A DNA stretch of 64,000 bases. Source: Lasiosphaeria ovina. Lineage: Eukaryota > Ascomycota > Sordariomycetes > Sordariales > Lasiosphaeriaceae. The notes under the pieces were generated by a model. It searched no databases. It had not been told where the DNA came from and saw only the letters and a list, made by a program, of their open reading frames with translations. The stretch is taken from contig JAULSN010000009.1 of NCBI GenBank assembly GCA_033439765.1, positions 2,170,001 through 2,234,000 on the forward strand, in the 5' to 3' direction. Every line of letters begins with the position of its first letter. The first letter of the stretch is position 1. Made by a program: the position numbers and the translations under genes. Shown here one piece after another: positions 10,243-21,793 of the stretch.

Positions 10243-13200
10243 TCAGTCGTGCAAGCCAAACATCTTCCTCAAGGCACCAAACCTCTTCTTCTTCGTGCCC
10301 GCGTTGTCCAGACTGACCACTCCCGCAGAGACAGAATGCCGCAGGAAATTGGGCCGCCGCTGCGGCAGATCCGGTACGGGGGAGTTCCCACTCATCGTTC
10401 TCGTGCCAAGATTGCCAGACGTCTGTGGGCGCTTGAGTGGCGCGCCAATTGCCTCATGTTCCTCGCCAAGAGGTGTGCGAGCTGCTGGTGAGTGAGCTGT
10501 GTTGATGGATAGTGGCGACAGATCATCGGGACCGCCGCCACTAATCGACAGCGCAAGGCCTACAACTTTCTTTTGCAGTTTGGGACTGCGCGAAGGCTCG
10601 ACAACGTCCTCGTCGGCAGTTCTAATGCCGCGAAGCTGGGTCAAGTTGCGTTCGAGCTTGGTATCGCGCCGAGCCGCGCTTTCTGTGATTTCACCACGAG
10701 TTATCTTGCTCGACGAGTCACGCTTCTTGCGGCGAAGGACCGACATGAAGCTGTTGCGAGGAGAAGCAGTCGACTGACGACGATCTCCAATGAACGAATC
10801 TGTCGTTGCTAGAGCTGGTGCTGTGTTTGAAGCAGGGAGCTCTAGGTGACCGGATCGTACCGGCCGGAGGGTTGCTTCTGCTGAGCGTCTTGGTTGGCTA
10901 GGAGAGAGACTGGCTTTGTTCTGCCCCGGTAGTTTCTGATTACCGTGACCGTTGGCTTCCTCTGATTCCTCGAGCTCCTCGGGCAAAGCTGTGCTGGCGA
11001 TGGAGTCCTGGTTCCTCAAGTGTCCGGGAGAAAGCTTCGGGGATGACAGAACCATCGGCGTTATGGGCTCGTCTTCGTCGCTCGACTCCTCGAACCGGCT
11101 ACGGAAACCACCATTGTCTCCGCCATCCTCGTCGCTCGAATCGGCGAACCGACTCGAAAACCGAGAACCGGAAGACTTGGACTTCGAGGCTCGCTTTCCG
11201 CCACTCTTCTTTCCGCCTGATGAGAGACTGAAAGAAGGCATGCGCATTCCAGTGGGACTTCTCCTCTCGTTTGACGAGTCGCGCAGCGTCTGTCGCATTT
11301 GCGGGCTTGAAACCGCGCTGGTCGTCGGAGAACCCGGTGACGTGCTCCTCAGCGAAAATCTCTTGGCTGAGTGGCTTCCAGTCTGCACAGGCGGTGGGGA
11401 AGATTGTCGCATCGACTTGCGCAAGCTGAAGCCTTGCCCAGATGATACTGGACGGGAACGCTTAAAGCTGCTCTCACTTCCAGTGGAATCACGCCGTTTG
11501 AGAGGTGATGGAATAATGCTAGACTTTCCTGAACCAGGTTCTGATGGCGACTTTGACACTACCTGGCGCTGTCCTCCCGTGCTTATAGGTGTCGGAAGCG
11601 GAGAGGAGAGCGACGTCGGACGGCTTGATCTTTGGTCCAGAGGTCTAGGCATGGGAGCCGGAGGCCCAGTGCTCTTAATGCTTGAATCGGACCGCATCGA
11701 CTTGCGCATTCCAGTACCATGACTTGTGTTGGCAGACCTTGGCTGCGGCTGGGGCTCTCTCCGTAGAGTCCTTCGCATCATTGGAGTCTCGCTCTCGGAC
11801 TCTCCCCGTAGTGTTGTCCGCACGATTGGAATATCGCTCTCAGGCTCGCTCCACCGGGTGCCAGGCTCAATCATGTATGTACGCTCGGGATTTGCCGGCT
11901 TCTCTTTTTGTTGCTGGGCCATCATCTGTTGTGCCATGATGACGGCCAAGGCTTTCCGTTCCGAATTCCTACGTTCAATCGACTTCTTTTTCCGGGGCTT
12001 GTCCACAGGCCTTCTCGCCTCTTCGAAGTCTGCTTCTACGCCAGCGTCCTCTTGTGCCTCTTTCTCAAGCTGAGCTCGCTTGTCCGCACTAAGACTCCTC
12101 CAATACGCCTTAGCTTTCTCCCAGTCATCTTCCAGGGGCTTCTGTTTCTGATCTTCTGCGACAAGCGTGGGAACAGATGCCGCCGCTTCAGGGACTGCGA
12201 CATCTTGTGGAGTGGGTTCGACGGTGACCTCACGGGGAGCTTCTTGATTGAAAATAATCTTTGAAGTATTAGGCCTTAGAGGACTCTCTACCACAGCGTC
12301 AAGTGATAGAAAGCCGTCTCCCTCAACATCAGAGAGATCCTCGTAGGCGTCGCTGTAAATGCTGCTTTCAGTATCGCTCTCGGGGTCCACAGTCAATGAA
12401 GCTCTTGGTTGTGCTTCGGGTGATGTGTGCTCTGATCTCTCTTCATCGGGTGTCTTCGTGATGGCACTGGTTTCGGCTTTCTCTTGCGGGGGTGCAGCGT
12501 TTCTATATGCGTCTGTAATTGATGGCTCTGATTCATCATCTGGAAACCCGCCAGGAACATCATAAATGTAGGAGCTACGTCTCTCGCCCTCAACTATAGA
12601 AGGGGTGGGCTGCGATATTGAAATAGTTGGAATGCTTGGTTCGCCAGACTCATCGCTGGCTTGAGTGGCCTCGATATGGGCTGTATTATTAGTGACAGCT
12701 GTGCCATTTGTGTGCGGAGGCTTGGACGAAGCGAGCTTAGGGTCAGTTGCTGCCACAAACTGAGGATCGGACTCCCCGGGAACCTCGAGCGCGGTTGCCA
12801 GTTCCTCAGCCGAAGTGCTCGAGCTGTCGCTGAGATAGCCACTTCCCTCGACGCTGGTAACAACAGGGGGCAGTGGTTCTCTAAACTTGGAAATGTTGGC
12901 CGCGTGTCTTGCGTGTTCCTGCTCCTGCGATAGTATTGCACCAACTGCGTGATCACTACTTAGGCCCAAAGGCGCCACGCCCGAGCTGGAATCCTCAGTT
13001 GCCGTCGGAACACTTGGTTGAATGGTAGGGCTGGCAGGCAGCGACGGGCTATGCCCCAAGTCCGCTATGGGCCGAACCAGTGGCCGCTCATCTTCGTCTG
13101 AAGCAAGCTCTCTGGGTTTCCGCTCCCTGATACTGCCAAAGCTGGGTAGGGCAGGCCTGGGTTTCATGAGCTCGTCGTCATCAAGAGAAGGGAGTTCTTT

Positions 13201-15362
13201 CTTAGCGCGTCCAATCCCGAGCCATGGACGACGAGTAGTCGCATTCTGAGGTGAGGCTAACAATGGCGAATCACTTTGATTCGTCGAAGCCGATTCGCCC
13301 ACGACCTGGGTATTAGCGTCGTCGAAGCTCACACGAACCGACTTTCTCCGTGACACGGGTTGTTCATCGTGCTGAGTGATAATAGTCGATGACTCAGATG
13401 TGTCGTCCGAGGGCGATGCGCCTCTTGATGGGCTATTCCATTTCAAAGCAGATTTACGGGGCGATATTGACCGAGGAGGCGGGGAGTGCTTGACAGTCAG
13501 AGTATTTTGAACAGGGCCAAAATGAGCTTGTCGCACAGGGCTGTTCGAATGGGTTCGTTCATGCGCCATTTTTTGCGGTATCGAGGACCCGACATCTGTA
13601 GCCCTTGATACTTCCCTTCCGACGGGATCAACGGGCTGTGCTATTTCATTAGGAGTAGCGGACGGGGCGCTCGAGGGGGCGCTCGTTCTGTGCATAACTC
13701 CTGCGTCTGACCGAGTCTCCGCGTCTGCTTCACTATACAGTTTTGGTTTTGGTGGGGTGGTGTCGAGAGCTAGAGATGGCACAGACGAGACTCGTTGAGG
13801 AGGGTTTCTAGATCCCTGGTCTGACGGTTGCGGCCCTTCATTGGTTATCAAGGACTGCCTTTTCGTAGCCTGTTGCTCTGAATCTCTCGGGACAGCAACG
13901 GCAACCGGAGTTGTTGGCGTCACTGTCGAGACCGCGGGCTGAAGTCGCATGGTCGCACCTGCGGTGCGGCTTCTCTCGTCTTCGCTGGCCCTTGCAACCG
14001 TGCCTCTGGTACGGCCCATTGTGCTCTCGGAGAGATGCGAGCCAGACCCCCGCGACGTGCGCTTGTTATTCTTGGAGGCTGTCGGTCGCTGGGAGGCCTC
14101 CAAGACGGCGTACTCAACCGCCTCCAAGTCGGCTTGCCGAACCATTCTCCGAGAATTGGGATCATAAACCAATGCCGGAGAGGAAGACGAGACAGAGCGC
14201 GTGCTTGAGGCTGACTGTTCATGTCTTTGGGACTGCTGCCTCGGCCGGTGCATGTTGTCTGCCTTGTGGTGGTTATCGGCGGTCTGTGGATATTGGTTGG
14301 TGGGGGTTAGTGAGCTGGCCGAATCGGGGTTCTCAGTCGGTGAGACGGGCGGAGAGCCAACTCTTGTCCGCGCTGGATACGAAAAGTTGACAGATGAGGC
14401 TACACTGCTTGACCGGGTGGCCTCGGCAAGCTGCTCCGCGAGGGGCTGCTGGGGCGGGCTTGAAGGCGGGCTCGCCATCGCAGGATCCGTCCTGCGGACA
14501 TTGCTAGGATCGCCTAGTTTCGCGGCGCCGAACCAAGATGGCGCATCGTCGGCGGCAAGGGTCTCGGAAGCCAGACGCAAAGGCGCGCCCATGGCTAAGT
14601 TATTAGTTTTGCGACGCGGCGGCTCCTGTTGCATGGACGTGGGACGCTGTCTGTAAGCGTCTTGAAAGTCTTTGGGAAGTGCCGGGACCGGCGGCATGTC
14701 GTCCGATGCGAGGTAGCCGAGCGAGTGTGATTGGCGATGCCCGGATCCGCTGCTTGCAGGGCGATAAGGGCTGGGGCTCCGAAAAGTCCTCTCTGTCATG
14801 GAGCTGCTGCTGTCGCGTCGGCGCAAGGTCGGTCTTCCACCCGTGTCGGACGTGGTAGTTATCGACGCGATGGATGCGCTGCGTCTCAGGGTGCGCTTCG
14901 TCTCAACATCTGCGACGCGGGTCGGCGTCATAGGTCGCGCACGGAGTGCTGCTGCGGCAGCGGCAGCCGATAAGGAAGAGCTGGATGCATGGCGTCTGAA
15001 GACTGTGGCAGCCGCAGTGGCGGCGTTGGGGTCGGCAGTCGCCGAGGTAAGTGGCTGTTTGTCGAGCAACAGCTGTCAGTCAGATAGATTCAGGCCGCAA
15101 CGCAATGGAACGGACGGCAGCAGGGCGGGCAAATGATCGGCGCGCAAGGCCATATATGGGCTGACAGAAACCAGACCAGACAGGAATCCAGGCCAACCGG
15201 GAGAAAAAAAAAAGCCACACAAAGCAAAGCTCTCCAGCGGTATTCTATAAGACCGTCGCAGCATTTGTGCGGAGAAGCGCAAAAGAGAAACGGGGGAATG
15301 GGATTGAGCCAATGACGACATACCGGATTGGGCTGCCGATGCCTTCGCGACGAGCCAAACAT
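10243..15362 (-). CDS. Large Ser-rich disordered protein, possible eisosome Seg-type component
   Basis: Two exons: 15362..15324 (13 codons, MFGSSRRHRQPNP) and 15072..10243, with a 251-nt intron (GTATGT donor, GACAG acceptor), giving 1622 residues. The large exon lacks an ATG at its start, which is why the small first exon is needed. The N-terminus carries RRHASSSSLSAAAAAAALR followed by TPTRVADVETKRTLRR, an arrangement I associate with fungal eisosome stability (Seg/SegA) proteins; this is recall, not a search. Most of the rest is Ser/Pro/Thr-rich and disordered. One structured-looking block (DDWEKAKAYWRSLSADKR then a basic helix ending in VIMAQQMMAQQQ) lies near residues 950-1040, and the protein ends in basic FGALRKMFGLHD. 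Many RRxS and SP sites suggest heavy phosphorylation. Gene structure is well supported; function is tentative. Confidence 0.75.
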
Positions 15363-17477
15363 GGCTGGCAACAAATGGTGTTGGGGCCTACGCGCGAGCG
15401 TGCGCTGGCTACCTCGTGGGAAATATTGCTGTCATGGGGAAGGACGCTGCAGCCGTACGTGTAGGGTATATGGATGTAAGTGGAAAGAGAGCGTCGTCGA
15501 CTTTTGTGAGCTGGTAGGTTGGTTGCAGGTGGCTGTCTGCCGGTCGCTGAAAAAGATCGAAGGAACCTGGAAGTTGGAGGTGGGTTGGAAGACGATGATG
15601 ACGGGACGGCGCAGCGCAGAGCTGTTTGACCCTGGTCTGGGATGAATGAATTGACTGGGGGTGATGTCTACAACGGGACCTCAGGCGAGCAAGGGCAGCA
15701 AAAACACGCTAACGTTGCAGAGCTACCACGCCATGGGGGTGGGACGACGCCTTTCCCGCTTCGGAAACCTGGGCTGCAGAATTTGGCCGCTCTTTCATCG
15801 CTTTCGTTGGTTCATGCGGCGGCGGCCAGAAGCTAGCCAACCGAACATAGCCTAGCTTTGTGCGAAGGCCAGATCCGGGTGAGCTGTTTAAGTGATGACG
15901 CCTCAAACCTCAAGCTCAGCGCCGTCTTGTAACCCGGTAATGTCTTGTCTTACTGTTGGAACTTGGCTAGCTATTCCCTCGTCGAGCGTTTCGTCTTCGC
16001 CAGCCTTGACCATCCTAGCAATTGCCAACGGGAGATTGAGACGACCCCTGCCACGGCCTCGGGGTAACCGGGGCGATTGAGGTGGTTGACTGTTCCACAC
16101 AATAAGAATTGTGCTGCTTCGAGCACAACCAGAAAAACATGTCCTTTCGAGTCGTGTGTATCCGTAGCTTCAAGATTTTTCAGCTATTATTATTATTGAA
16201 GTCTCATGACCATTTCCGGTGCCTGCCTGTGCCCATCCTAATAAGACTGCACTTGTAAAACAAACCTGAGAGCGCTTTACCGCTCGAGGTACGGGTAGAT
16301 AAGTGCCTAAGTATCATTTTAGTGACTTGCTTAATTGGAGCAAACTCCTCGACGTTCGTGGATCTCCACCAGCCGAACATCCCGAATCATGGCACATACT
16401 GTAGCCAGCCGTCAGCGAGTCACAACAGTATTGGCGGGTCCAAGAACGCCCCAGATTAGTCGATTGACGAAAATTGTTCGCTTGTTGTTAGTTTTTTGCT
16501 TGATCATCCTTTTGGATATTGCCTGTTTAAAGCTTGGTTTGCCACCCGCACACGGTAACTAGCAGAGCATGCTTCGGCTACGTCTTCCCGAAGCCAGCGG
16601 CTTTCTGACGGCTCCATTGTGTCCATGCTTGCGATTAACGCACTCACGACCAAGTCATGCCGTCCTTATTCAGCGAGGGAAGAAACTGCCTTAGCAACAC
16701 GTCTACAACTGACAGATTATAACATGCAGAAGCTCATAGAGTTTCTGGGCTGGAATAGGGTCAGTCAAGCGAGCCGCAGCTCGAAGATATGGTACTAAGG
16801 GTAACACATGAGCTACATAGCACACATGTAACTAGGTAGCTGGACAGTGGGTGTTGGTGTTAACTACCTCTCGGTACCGAAGCAGTCTGCTTCTTTCACG
16901 ATACCTATCTATCTGCTGGTGACACTACCTATCAAAACACACATAGCAGTTATGTGGACTACCATGATTGAGGGTATTGGGCTGTGAGGTGACTTGTGTA
17001 AGGTGGTCTGGCATGTGCCTCGATCGCTTTCTAATTCGCACAGGGGAGAGGAGTCGGTGAAAGGGTGATTATGTTAGAATTAATGGGATAATGTCTGGAG
17101 GGAGAACTCAGGCGCCACCGTGGTGGTGCGACGTGGCAATAGCCAATTAACATTTCAGAGAATGACTGTCATGAGTCCCAAAGAGTTGCCAAAAGGTGAT
17201 TTTGGAGAGGTGCTAGGGGTCAAAATGAGCTTCATCTAGAAGTTCAAAGTGTCCAGGATGTTCAGCCACCCAAGTTCAGCATTTCCACACCTATCCAGCT
17301 GGAATTGCTAAAGCAACAGCCTCCTTGTCTCGTTCTAGGCCACTCTACTCTTCCCCACTAATGTCGTGCGTCGTTCCAAACATTTCATGTAGGACCGATG
17401 CGAGAAGTTGTTCTATGATTGTGGTGCACCTGTAGCTGAAAGCTTTCTCGCGGTGACTTTGAGAGGTGGTGTCTTGT
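15363..17477. other. Intergenic region, no gene seen
   Basis: Upstream region of the large Ser-rich gene and downstream region of the membrane-protein gene. AT content rises from about 16.1 to 17.3 kb, with a TTATTATTATTATTG run near 16185. Open frames are short and lack domain or codon signals. Confidence 0.5.
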
Positions 17478-19438
17478 CTAAGCAGCACCGCCACCGTGGC
17501 CGGAGCTCCTACCGCCCACAGAAAAATGATGCGTCTCCGAATGATAGCTTGAGTGGATATGGCCGGCTGAATTACAGCACGTGTGAGGTGGGAGATGGTC
17601 GTGCCGACCCAAAGGGTCCATTCCCCCTTCAGGAGGTAACTCTTCGTCGGGGTCATACTCCTCATCTTCGTATTCTTCCTCGTCGTAATACTCCTCGCTC
17701 TGGGTGCCCTGGCTGTAATTGCCGTTCATGGCGGTACCGTGGCCGGCAGGCTGGTTGGGATCCTGTGCCGCGCTGTTGTTCTTGGCCGGAGGCTTGCCAT
17801 TCTTCTTGCCCTTGTGCTTTCCTTTCTTCATCCGCTCCCATTGAGCCCTCCGCTGTTGTTCCAACTGCCGTTGCTTGCGGTCTTTGATCTCGTACTGCCG
17901 CACCAAAGCCTCGGGGGGGTGTCCAAAAATCGACTCGTACTCGCAGAAATGGCAGATCCAGATTTCCTCAGGCTTAGGCGGATGGCGCTTGTTGTACAAC
18001 TGGGCTTGCTGCCGACGAGCCTTTGCCGCAGAGTTGCATTCTTTTGCTAGACTTCTCCGCGTGCGCTTTTGCGTGGGCACCGTCTGGTGTTGGCCACCAT
18101 CGCCACCTTTCGAGGCTGCTTCTTTAGGTGCCATGTCGGCAGCTGGAGGCATTGCCGAAGCTGCATGACCACCCTGCGAGGATTGGGGTGTGCGCGGCCA
18201 GTTCTCTTTCACTTGTCGAGCTGCAGATGGCTGATGTGCCTGCGGTGCTATTTTGAAGTCGGGGCCAGGCCATGCCAATGTACCAGGCACTTGCGAGTCG
18301 CACGTGAAGGTGAACTGTGCTGACGCAGGGCTGCGCTTAGTGATCAACTGCTGGTGCAAGAGACTAATGTTTTCCTGGCCTTGGCGCGGGGCAAGTTTCT
18401 CGGCGTTAGCAATGGCTGTGGATATGATACCAGTATTCTCACCTGTTATAGAAAATTAGCATCAGAGCACATAGCTGTCAACAAATAGACAAGCAAACAC
18501 CTACTCGAGCCAGAAGCCCATTGATTGGGGCGCAGCTTACCGTTTCTCCCAGCCCAGTTATTGGTCGAGTCAGACAACGGTCTGAGAGGGCTCCTACCGC
18601 TCCTAGGCCGGCCGTATCTCCCTCTTCCAGGTCCAGCGACATTCTGCGTCCCCGAAGCGAAGTTTCCGGAGCCATAGTATGGAGTCGGCGAGGGGGTTAA
18701 CGAGAGTGCGTGGCTTTCTGCAGATTGAGCAGCGGCGGCAAGAGAGGCAGCCCCAGAGTTAAGATCATTGATGATATGGATTCCAATTAGAGCAGAATCC
18801 TGAGCCGTTGGGATCTTCCTTTTCTTCTTATTGTTTGTGTTCTCAAAGGAGTCGTACCCGTCAACCGAGGACGTTGCTGAGAGAGGGAGGTGGGAGTTTG
18901 CATGTCTTCCTTGCTGCTCCGACTTTGGCGGCAGAAGTCCGGGACGGCCAGATGGATCAGCGCCTGATCGAGTGGCCACACCTTGCTTAAGCGCAGCATC
19001 CTCGTCGTCACTCTCAGCACCCGGGTCATTTCTCCTCGCCTGGCCTGGTTCAAGCTCCGAAGGGCCCCCACGGGACTGTCTAGAGCTTGGAGTCTGCTCC
19101 TCCTCTCGTAGCGGATAGGGATATGGAAACAATGGAGCAACGCTTTGCGGGGTAAGGGGGTACCGAATCGAATCGGCAGCCTCTTGAGATAAACGCTCCC
19201 GCAACCGCCGTTTCGGCAAGGGCCGTATAGGTCGGCCCGGGAACAACGACGACACTGTATCTGCTGACATGCTCGGATCTTGGTGGTATTCTGGTTGGCA
19301 GACCGGGCAGCAGCGGGTTAGCTTCTTCAAGACAAACCACAGAAATACGGAAACAAAAGCGAGAGACAGCATGAGGGTAACCAGGAGCCTGCCCGTGGCA
19401 TGCAAGGCAGGAAGATGTCGCCCAGTGACGAGCATCAT
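17478..19438 (-). CDS. Conserved single-pass membrane protein of unknown function with CHFCEY motif
   Basis: Two exons, 19438..18541 and 18442..17478, joined through GTAAGC and ACAG with codon NGEN restored; 620 residues. I start at the first of two adjacent ATGs (19438) because the longer frame begins at TTG. A hydrophobic segment at about residues 17-38 (LLVTLMLSLAFVSVFLWFVL) followed by KKLTRCC suggests an N-terminal anchor with the bulk in the cytosol. Then come a low-complexity Ser/Pro region, a Gly/Arg patch (GRGRYGRPRSGRSPLRPLS), TNNWAGRNGENTGIIS, and a basic block with KRTRRSLAKECNSAAKARRQ and PKPEEIWICHFCEYESIFG. The C-x2-C could be half of a zinc site, but no second pair is obvious. 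The tail is acidic (EEYYDEEEYEDEE), then His/Gly-rich. I do not recognise a named family. Confidence 0.75.
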
Positions 19439-21793
19439 TGCCTCTGCGTGGCCCGTCGGTGGTTGGTTTTGGGGAAGGGGAGGGTGGGTGAAGTGGAAGG
19501 AGGTAAGTGCACTGGGTCCGGCAGCAGAATTATCGGGGGGAGGGGGGGTTAGAGTTTGTCGGGAACAGGAGTGGAAGGTGCAATCAGACAACTTACCCGT
19601 TCAAAATCTCACATAGTACCCAAAATACTCTCAAGATACGATCAACAGCCGATGACCGCCCGCTCACCTTGGTCCCTCCTTTGTATGCCTCGGGCTTCGT
19701 GGCGTTCTCTCAGCTTGGCGATTTTCCGACGTCAATTAAGCGGCAGGGATTCGGGGTTGCAACGATGTGGTATCGATCTGATGGGGGTGGCTGCGAAGCC
19801 GTACTGGTGTCGTGGCCGCTTCACTTTCCTGCCCAAAGACAAATCAGACTCGGCTCCTGCCGTCACAATAGCACGTTCTCAGAAACCCCTCAGCCCAAAA
19901 TCAGATCTTTACTTCCACGGACGGCTCCCTCACGAAGCTCTATAACCGTCCGCTGGCAGCAGCCTAGCGCTGGTCTTTGGGCCAGCAGCGAGCAGTCTGC
20001 GAGGGGGGCCCGATTCTCGGCTTGATCAGCTTGCAGCAACCCACCTTGAGGCCAAGTCCTAGACCCTAACGACGGTTTGGCAGATTCCTTCCAAAAACCG
20101 GGGCACCGAAACCGTGAGGTAGCTGGCAAGGGAAGCGAAAGCAAGTTGGGCGGTTGTCGTATCGTGTCTGTTGAGTTGCTGAGTGGATTCTGATAGAGCA
20201 AACTGGGAGTTCTGTGTAGTGATTAGGAGAATAGTGGCCGGTAGTGCTGGCCAGGACCTAACGAAACGTGTTACATAAGCAAGGTTTGGCTTGCTCCTGG
20301 TCGGCCCCTCCCCCATCAGGCAGAGAGCAGGTGGCGCTGATGGGTGGTTAGTCCGAAAATGTTCCGTCCTGTCCTGAGTGAGAGGGAATTCCGGACACTG
20401 TCCTCAGTCTCGAACTGTACAAAACTCGAGGAACGGCCGTTCCGCATCGACAATTGAGCAATTTGGAACTTTATCCAACGGGGCCAAGCGAAAAGCTTGC
20501 ATGATTCAGCAAATTTGACGTGTAGGTATCAATCATAAGTATATATCTCAGTTTGTCCTGGAAGTCTCTGCTCGAATTCCTCAAACTCTGGCGCTGTCTG
20601 CAAAACTTTGGATTAGTGGAAAAAGTCGGCAGCAATTGAACGTGATGTCATTTTGTGGTTTGTTTCCAAATTCGAAACTGTGCAAGTGTTGCACTTTTGG
20701 CACTGTCAGATGTAGTCGCAAACTAAATCTCATGCTTCTGCTGGAGGTGTCGATTGGGGGGATGGCGCCCCGCACTGGAACCGAGCGAGGTAAGCCAGGG
20801 TGCAGCGCAGGGCAGCTCTAGCCAAAAAAACTGCTGGGGGGAAAGATCGTTCGTTGTGCGGTGCTCCAAAGCGCTTCCGCTCGCCGCTCCGCTCTCCTCC
20901 TGCTCTGCTCCTCCATCCGCCTTCCCACCACGCCCTCTCCCGCCTGTCGCGTTCACCTCGAGTTGCCCATGCGAAGGCCAGCTATGAGAGGTTCACCGTT
21001 TCTGCAGCGACATCTTGAATTCCCCCTGACCGTCTGCCCACCGACTTAGTGGAAGCCCAGCTGATCTCCCTCGGCGTCTCTCCAGCCCGCGTTCGCATCT
21101 CTCGCTGGCCTGGTCTCTACACCCTCCAGTCGTCAGCCTGCATTCTTCGCTTTTCGGCTTTGCTACAATTGGGTTCAAGAGCCATTTGGATCCAGTTACA
21201 GTCCCATTGAGCGTCTCAGTATAGCCTTTGCTGCTCGTCGGTTCGCGACTCGGTCCCCCCCCGACCCCCGACTCTCTACTGCCTGCCCACCTCAGCAGGC
21301 GCCCACCTTCGTTCATACGACCCAAATACTTGCAGGAGGCAGCCACCTAGAAGATTGTGCTTCCTGTGCAGGCCATCTTCGTTCCAGGTTTTCCTTTTGC
21401 TTGCTCGCCTCAGCTGCGACAACCAGCGCGACCGCGTCGTCCGAGCTTGCGCCCCAAGGTCGCGCGATCCTCGCGAGCCTCTACAACGAACTCGACAAAC
21501 CCCTCCGCACCACCATAATCCCTCCTTACTTAGCACGGAACGCCTGCGGAATATATATCTACCCTGAGAGTCACAACGCAAGTGCCGTCTCCAATCGCTC
21601 CAGCCAGCCTCCTCCCAGACCACGCACAATCGCGTACACACTGCCGGAAGCTCCAGTCTTCTGGGCGCGCGGGGATTTTAGATTACTGGCTTGAGTGGCT
21701 TCTCTCTCTGCGGGACTTGGAGCGTATTCTGCAAATTGTTGCGGTTTACGGTCAGAAAAACGCAATCCTGCCTTTGCTAGCTGGGTGCAAGCA
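19439..21793. other. Divergent intergenic region with a CT-rich leader
   Basis: Separates the membrane-protein gene from the PHD-finger gene. The last 900 bases before 21794 are rich in CT and CCCGCC tracts with several short upstream open frames, typical of a long 5' untranslated leader. The middle part, 20500-20700, is AT-richer. No gene supported. Confidence 0.5.

Noticed and set aside
10952..11722. 256-codon plus-strand frame inside the Ser-rich gene
   Set aside because: Antisense of a Ser/Arg-rich coding region; no independent evidence of a gene.
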